Below are positions 60,035 to 64,000 of a DNA stretch of 64,000 nucleotides, piece after piece. The notes beneath the pieces were generated by a model. That model had not been told where the DNA came from. It worked only from the letters and a program-made list of their open reading frames with translations, and made no database searches. The first letter of the stretch is position 1. The number at the start of each line of letters is the position of its first letter. The stretch is taken from positions 1 through 64,000 of the forward strand of contig QXWO01000016.1 in the NCBI GenBank assembly GCA_009911035.1. The letters are read 5' to 3'. The DNA is from Lachnospiraceae bacterium. GTDB taxonomy: Bacteria > Bacillota > Clostridia > Lachnospirales > Lachnospiraceae. The translations under genes were made by a program, and so were the position numbers.

Positions 60035-61219
60035 ATGGGTTTATTAAAGAAACTGTTTAGCTGGAAAAAGAAAATAGAGGAACCTGAATATGAGATTGAG
60101 GACTGGAATGAGATCGTCTATGACAGGAATGAAATTAAGATCAGCAATAAAGAGCAGAGGCAGGAATACGTAAAGGGGTGCCTTGAGCAGATCGCGGAGG
60201 CGTCCAAAGAGCTGGAGACCCTCCAGTTTGAGTACAATATGGTGACAGCCTATTTAAAGGACATGGAGGAGATAGAGGCGCTGCCGGAGGAAGAAAAAGC
60301 GGCCCTGGCGGAGTGTGCCGAAAAAATCGAGGCCCTGGAAGAAAAGCAGTCCGGCTATAAGCAGAGAAAGAACCGCTTAAGCGACATGGAGTATCACAAG
60401 ATTGAGCGCATGGAGGAAGAAATCCAGGAAGGGTACGGGAAGCTGAAAAAGGCGGAGGAATATCAGGAATTTATCAAACGCGACCTTAGGAAGCTGGACG
60501 GGGAGAAACATGCCTACCATTTCAGGCGCAGCGAGCTTAGGAGAATTATTGCCGATACCAGATCCATGACCATTGTGTGTACCGTGGCGGTTATTTTAGG
60601 GATCGTGGTTTTGTTTGTCCTGCAATATGGTTTCCATATCAATACGAAGCTGGGATATCTGGCGGTGGCAGCAGTGGGCGCTGTTGCCATTACCCTTATT
60701 TTCATCAAACACAATGATTCTGTAAAGGAACTTGCCCGTGTGGAGAGCAGTATCAGCCGCATTATAAGATTGCAGAATATGGTCAAAATCCGGTATGTGA
60801 ACAACACCCACCTGCTTGATTATCTTTATATGAAGTATAAAGTAAAAAGTGCAGGGGAACTTGGAAAAAGCTGGGAACTGTACCAGCAGGAGAAGGAGGA
60901 GCGGCATAAATACCTGCAGGCGGAGTTACAGCTTGACGAATACCAGCAGGAACTTCTCCACGTGCTGCGCAGATATCAGATAAAAGATCCCATGATCTGG
61001 CTTCAACAGACACAGGCCCTTCTGGACCGGAAAGAGATGGTGGAAATCCGCCACAACCTGATCATCAGAAGACAATCCCTGCGGCGGCGTATGGATTATA
61101 ATAAAGAAGTGATTGCCGGAAAAGCCCAGGAGGAGATCAAGGATCTGGTGGAAAGTTATCCCAAATATGCCGGTGAAATCATGAATATTGTAGACGAATA
61201 CGAAAAGGATTTCTCTTGA
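60035..61219 (+). CDS. Coiled-coil membrane protein of the DUF5717 operon
   Basis: 394 residues. A basic start (MGLLKKLFSWKKK) leads into a long acidic coiled coil (about 40-165), two adjacent membrane helices (about 180-228; TIVCTVAVILGIVVLFVLQY and LGYLAVAAVGAVAITLIFI), then a second long helical region (235-394). Both coils should face the cytoplasm. It may anchor the operon's complex to the membrane. The ATG at 60035 has AAAGGAG upstream; an in-frame ATG at 60011 is possible. The family was not recognised. Confidence 0.65.
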   Translation: MGLLKKLFSWKKKIEEPEYEIEDWNEIVYDRNEIKISNKEQRQEYVKGCLEQIAEASKELETLQFEYNMVTAYLKDMEEIEALPEEEKAALAECAEKIEALEEKQSGYKQRKNRLSDMEYHKIERMEEEIQEGYGKLKKAEEYQEFIKRDLRKLDGEKHAYHFRRSELRRIIADTRSMTIVCTVAVILGIVVLFVLQYGFHINTKLGYLAVAAVGAVAITLIFIKHNDSVKELARVESSISRIIRLQNMVKIRYVNNTHLLDYLYMKYKVKSAGELGKSWELYQQEKEERHKYLQAELQLDEYQQELLHVLRRYQIKDPMIWLQQTQALLDRKEMVEIRHNLIIRRQSLRRRMDYNKEVIAGKAQEEIKDLVESYPKYAGEIMNIVDEYEKDFS

Positions 61220-61311
61220 CTTCTATTTATGGGCATGGTAGCATGATACTCGTATGGAATAACACTTTACCATGCTAACAAAGCAAAGTGCTCAAGAATG
61301 GAGGAGAAATT

Positions 61312-62181
61312 ATGAAAAAATTTATGGCATTACTGGCATTGACGGGTCTGACCGTCGGAATGATCACAGGCTGCGGGGCAGCTAAAGATACCAATGAAAC
61401 GGCCGCTCCGGCTAAGGAGGCAGAGAGCGCAGGACAGGAGGAAGCGGAAACAGGTTCACAGGAAGCCGCTCCGGCAGAGGAAAGAACTACTTTTACCGTG
61501 GGATTTGATGCAGAATTCCCTCCTTACGGGTACATGGACGAAAACGGGGAATATACGGGCTTTGACCTGGACCTTGCGGCAGAGGTGTGTGCCCGCAGGG
61601 GATGGGAACTGGTAAAACAGCCTGTTGACTGGGATTCCAAGGACATGGAACTTTCTTCCGGCTCTATTGATTGTATCTGGAACGGATTTACCATGAACGG
61701 ACGGGAAGATGCTTACACATGGTCTGTGCCTTACATTGACAACAGTCAGGTATTTGTAGTGAAATCTGATGCAGGGATCGCTTCTTTCGGGGATTTGTCC
61801 GGCAAGATCGTGGGAGTCCAGAAAGACTCTTCCGCACTGGCAGCACTGGAAGGGGATGCCCAGGAACTGGCAGCATCCTTCAGCGAATTAAAGCAGTATG
61901 CGGATTATAATACAGGTTTTATGGATCTGGAAGCGGGCGCAATTGATGCCATTGCAATTGATATAGGTGTTGCCGATTACCAGATTGCATCCAGAGGAGA
62001 CGGCTATGTGATCCTGGACGAAAAACTGGCAACAGAGCAGTACGGCATTGGATTCCTGCTTGGAAACGACAGCTTAAAAGACCAGGTGGAATCCACACTG
62101 CTTGAGATGGCAAAGGACGGAAAATTTATGGAAATTGCCGGGAAATACGGACTGGAAGGCAGCGTGTGCCTTGGCAAATAA
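61312..62181 (+). CDS. Polar amino-acid ABC transporter, binding lipoprotein
   Basis: A 289-residue lipoprotein with lipobox ITGC and an Ala/Glu-rich linker (20-60). The binding domain is of the family-3 solute-binding type (FTVGFDAEFPPYGYMDENGE, YTGFDLDLAAEVCARRGWE; later DLSGKIVGVQKDSSA). It captures an amino acid, possibly cystine or glutamine, for the permease and ATPase that follow. ATG at 61312 with GGAGG upstream. A weak promoter and an inverted repeat (TAGCATG ... CATGCTA) lie before it. Confidence 0.85.
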   Translation: MKKFMALLALTGLTVGMITGCGAAKDTNETAAPAKEAESAGQEEAETGSQEAAPAEERTTFTVGFDAEFPPYGYMDENGEYTGFDLDLAAEVCARRGWELVKQPVDWDSKDMELSSGSIDCIWNGFTMNGREDAYTWSVPYIDNSQVFVVKSDAGIASFGDLSGKIVGVQKDSSALAALEGDAQELAASFSELKQYADYNTGFMDLEAGAIDAIAIDIGVADYQIASRGDGYVILDEKLATEQYGIGFLLGNDSLKDQVESTLLEMAKDGKFMEIAGKYGLEGSVCLGK

Positions 62182-62230
62182 AAACAGGATCCCTTTTGGG
62201 AGATGCATAAGTGTAAGGTAAGGAGAACAA

Positions 62231-62878
62231 ATGAGTACAGCAACCATGATGATGCAGCTTGGAAAAGGCATGATATCCACGGCGGAAATTTTCTTCCTGA
62301 CGCTGCTTTTTTCCCTGCCGCTGGGACTACTGGTGGCCTTGGGCAGGATGTCTAAAAACGGGCTGGTAAGAGGAATTTCCAAATTTTATATTTCGATTAT
62401 GCGTGGGACGCCCCTCATGCTGCAGCTTCTGGTGGTTTACTTTGCGCCTTATTATCTGCTTGGGCTGAATCTGCGGGGATACAGGTTCCCGGCAATTATC
62501 CTGGCCTTTGCAATCAATTATGCGGCGTATTTTGCAGAAATTTACAGAGGCGGCATTGAATCCATCGCCGTAGGGCAGTATGAAGCGGCGGAGGTTTTGG
62601 GCTACAATAAGGTCCAGACCTTCTTCAAGATCATCCTGCCCCAGGTGATCAAAAGGATTCTGCCGTCTGTTACCAATGAAACGATCACCCTTGTAAAGGA
62701 CACTTCCCTAGCCTTTGTGCTGGCACAGGCGGAAATGTTCACCATGGCCAAGCAGATTGCGGCCAAGGATACAAGCATGGTGCCTCTTATGGCAGCCGGC
62801 CTTTTCTATTATATCTTTAACCTTGTGGTGGCATTTGTAATGGAACGGATCGAAAAGGCTTTGAACTATTACAGGTAG
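62231..62878 (+). CDS. Polar amino-acid ABC transporter, permease
   Basis: A 215-residue HisM/GlnP-family permease with five membrane helices. The EAA loop (EAAEVLGYNKVQTFFKIILP) that docks on the ATPase and the start FYISIMRGTPLMLQLLVVYF are diagnostic. It works as a homodimer. Ribosome site AAGGAG precedes the ATG. Confidence 0.9.
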   Translation: MSTATMMMQLGKGMISTAEIFFLTLLFSLPLGLLVALGRMSKNGLVRGISKFYISIMRGTPLMLQLLVVYFAPYYLLGLNLRGYRFPAIILAFAINYAAYFAEIYRGGIESIAVGQYEAAEVLGYNKVQTFFKIILPQVIKRILPSVTNETITLVKDTSLAFVLAQAEMFTMAKQIAAKDTSMVPLMAAGLFYYIFNLVVAFVMERIEKALNYYR

Positions 62879-62888
62879 GAGGCGTCTG

Positions 62889-63653
62889 ATGGAAAAAAAT
62901 GTTTTACTTACAATCAATCATATGCGCAAAAGCTTTGACGGGCTTGGCGTGATCAAAGACATTTCCCTTTCCGTGAAGGAAGGGGAAGTGGTATCTATCA
63001 TAGGGCCTTCCGGCTCGGGAAAATCCACCCTGCTTAGGTGCGCCACCCTTCTTGAAAAGATGGACGGCGGAGAGCTCATTTATCTGGGAGAAAAGGCAGC
63101 ATGGGAGGAGAACGGAAAATGCGTCTATGCAGGCAAGGGCAGGCTTAAGGAGATCCATAAGCATTTTGGCCTTGTTTTTCAAAACTTTAATCTGTTTCCC
63201 CATTACAGTGTCATGAAAAATATCATAGATGCACCGGTCAGTGTGGACAAAGTGCCTAAGAAGGAAGCAAAAGAGAGGGCGGAGAAGCTTCTTGCCCAGC
63301 TTGGCCTTTCCGACAAGGCCGACGCATACCCCTACCAGCTTTCCGGCGGACAGCAGCAGAGGGTTTCCATTGCAAGGGCGCTGGCGCTCCAGCCTAAGAT
63401 CCTGTTTTTTGACGAGCCCACCTCGGCCCTTGACCCGGAGCTTACAGGGGAAGTGCTCAAAGTCATCCGGCAGCTTGCAAAGGAGCATATGACCATGATT
63501 ATTGTCACCCATGAAATGCAGTTTGCCAGGGAACTTTCCGACAGGATTATTTTTATGGAGCAGGGAGTGATCCAGGCACAAGGTACGCCGGAAGAGATTT
63601 TTGCATCAGATCAGGAGAGAGTCAGAGGTTTTATTGGAAAATTCCAATCATAG
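62889..63653 (+). CDS. Polar amino-acid ABC transporter, ATP-binding protein
   Basis: A 254-residue GlnQ-family ATPase. Walker A GPSGSGKST, Q-loop in LVFQNFNLFPH, signature LSGGQQQR, Walker B ILFFDEPTSALDPE and H-loop VTHEMQF are all canonical. It follows the permease by 10 bases and completes the importer. A small insert (AAWEENGKCVYAGKGRLKEI near residue 75) is common in this branch. Confidence 0.92.
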   Translation: MEKNVLLTINHMRKSFDGLGVIKDISLSVKEGEVVSIIGPSGSGKSTLLRCATLLEKMDGGELIYLGEKAAWEENGKCVYAGKGRLKEIHKHFGLVFQNFNLFPHYSVMKNIIDAPVSVDKVPKKEAKERAEKLLAQLGLSDKADAYPYQLSGGQQQRVSIARALALQPKILFFDEPTSALDPELTGEVLKVIRQLAKEHMTMIIVTHEMQFARELSDRIIFMEQGVIQAQGTPEEIFASDQERVRGFIGKFQS

Positions 63654-63701
63654 ATAAGATTTGAGTTTGAGCGCCGGGGCGGCGCAGAAATGGAGGAAGA
63701 C

Positions 63702-64000
63702 ATGGAAAAATTAGAACAGCTTTACGAAGGAAAAGCAAAAAAAGTATTTGCAACAAGTGACCCGGATGTGGTTATTGTGGATTATAAGGATGATGCCACA
63801 GCCTTTAACGGGGAGAAAAAGGGCACCATCGTAGGAAAAGGCGTGATCAACAACCGCATGACTAACCATGTATTTAAACTTCTGGAAAAGGAAGGGGTTC
63901 CCACTCATCTTATAGAAGAACTTTCCGATAGGGAAACCGCTGTTAAGAAGGTGGAAATCGTACCCCTTGAGGTGATCATCCGCAACGTGGCGGCGGGAAG
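63702..64000 (+). CDS. purC: Phosphoribosylaminoimidazole-succinocarboxamide synthase, N-terminal part
   Basis: The first 99 residues of PurC (SAICAR synthase), step 7 or 8 of purine synthesis, running off the right edge. [20 protein letters not shown] is the ATP-grasp-like N-terminal signature, and [14 protein letters not shown] and [12 protein letters not shown] follow the family. The ATG at 63702 has GGAGGA upstream. No riboswitch was seen in the 48 bases before it. Confidence 0.95.
   Translation, partial: MEKLEQLYEGKAKKVFATSDPDVVIVDYKDDATAFNGEKKGTIVGKGVINNRMTNHVFKLLEKEGVPTHLIEELSDRETAVKKVEIVPLEVIIRNVAAG

Overview
The window looks like chromosome from a spore-forming, low-to-mid GC Firmicute of the Lachnospiraceae type. 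Supporting signs are a complete spoIIA operon (spoIIAA, spoIIAB, sigF), a CIRCE box before htpG, Gram-positive Shine-Dalgarno sites, agr/LytTR two-component pairs, and a DUF5717/DUF5716 operon that I associate with this group. The species is not determined. No rRNA, tRNA or CRISPR array was seen.

Region by region. 1-3570 is AT-rich, decayed mobile DNA: an IS66 edge cutting into a MobA/MobL relaxase tail, a frameshifted KTR zinc protein, an intact TetR/CPBP-protease pair with a 34-bp operator, TnpV, and stubs of a response regulator and a serine recombinase. 3585-10270 is accessory: an AgrC/AgrA-like pair, a lipoprotein, an ABC permease ruined by frameshifts and a 164-bp MITE, a DUF4180 fragment, a YtrB-like ABC transporter whose promoter carries a GntR-type operator with no repressor gene beside it, and an AAA-ATPase remnant. 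10366-18831 holds an ECF S-component, a TraX-like protein, a MarR-controlled heterodimeric ABC exporter, an orphan MetQ, a thioesterase and a LysR regulator. 18979-30708 is core: valS behind a promoter-terminator leader, folC, a TPR protein, spoIIA-sigF, a large repeat-rich wall hydrolase and a glycosyltransferase. 30937-36788 carries hicAB, small enzymes, a GNAT and a second LytTR two-component pair. 36852-48558 holds a HAD phosphatase, PHP-sbcD-sbcC, an FAD dehydrogenase with a PrsA-like foldase, htpG and a glycosyltransferase.

The most striking feature is at 48640-53857. A SpoIID/LytB-plus-peptidoglycan-binding gene is split by a 3,952-bp element carrying a DUF5722 glycosidase-like gene, a small ORF and a large serine recombinase. 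A 10-bp direct repeat lies at both ends, and recombination between the copies restores an uninterrupted 421-codon frame. The joined element ends form a strongly symmetric attP. The architecture matches the skin element in sigK and SP-beta in spsM, so this is a candidate, apparently undescribed, sporulation-regulated excision switch.

Downstream (54123-61219) is a four-gene operon of unknown function containing a very large DUF5717 protein and a DUF5716 protein with an actin/Hsp70-like N-terminus. The window closes with a polar amino-acid ABC importer and the start of purC. A family of short intergenic repeats recurs across the window, including inside the recombinase element.
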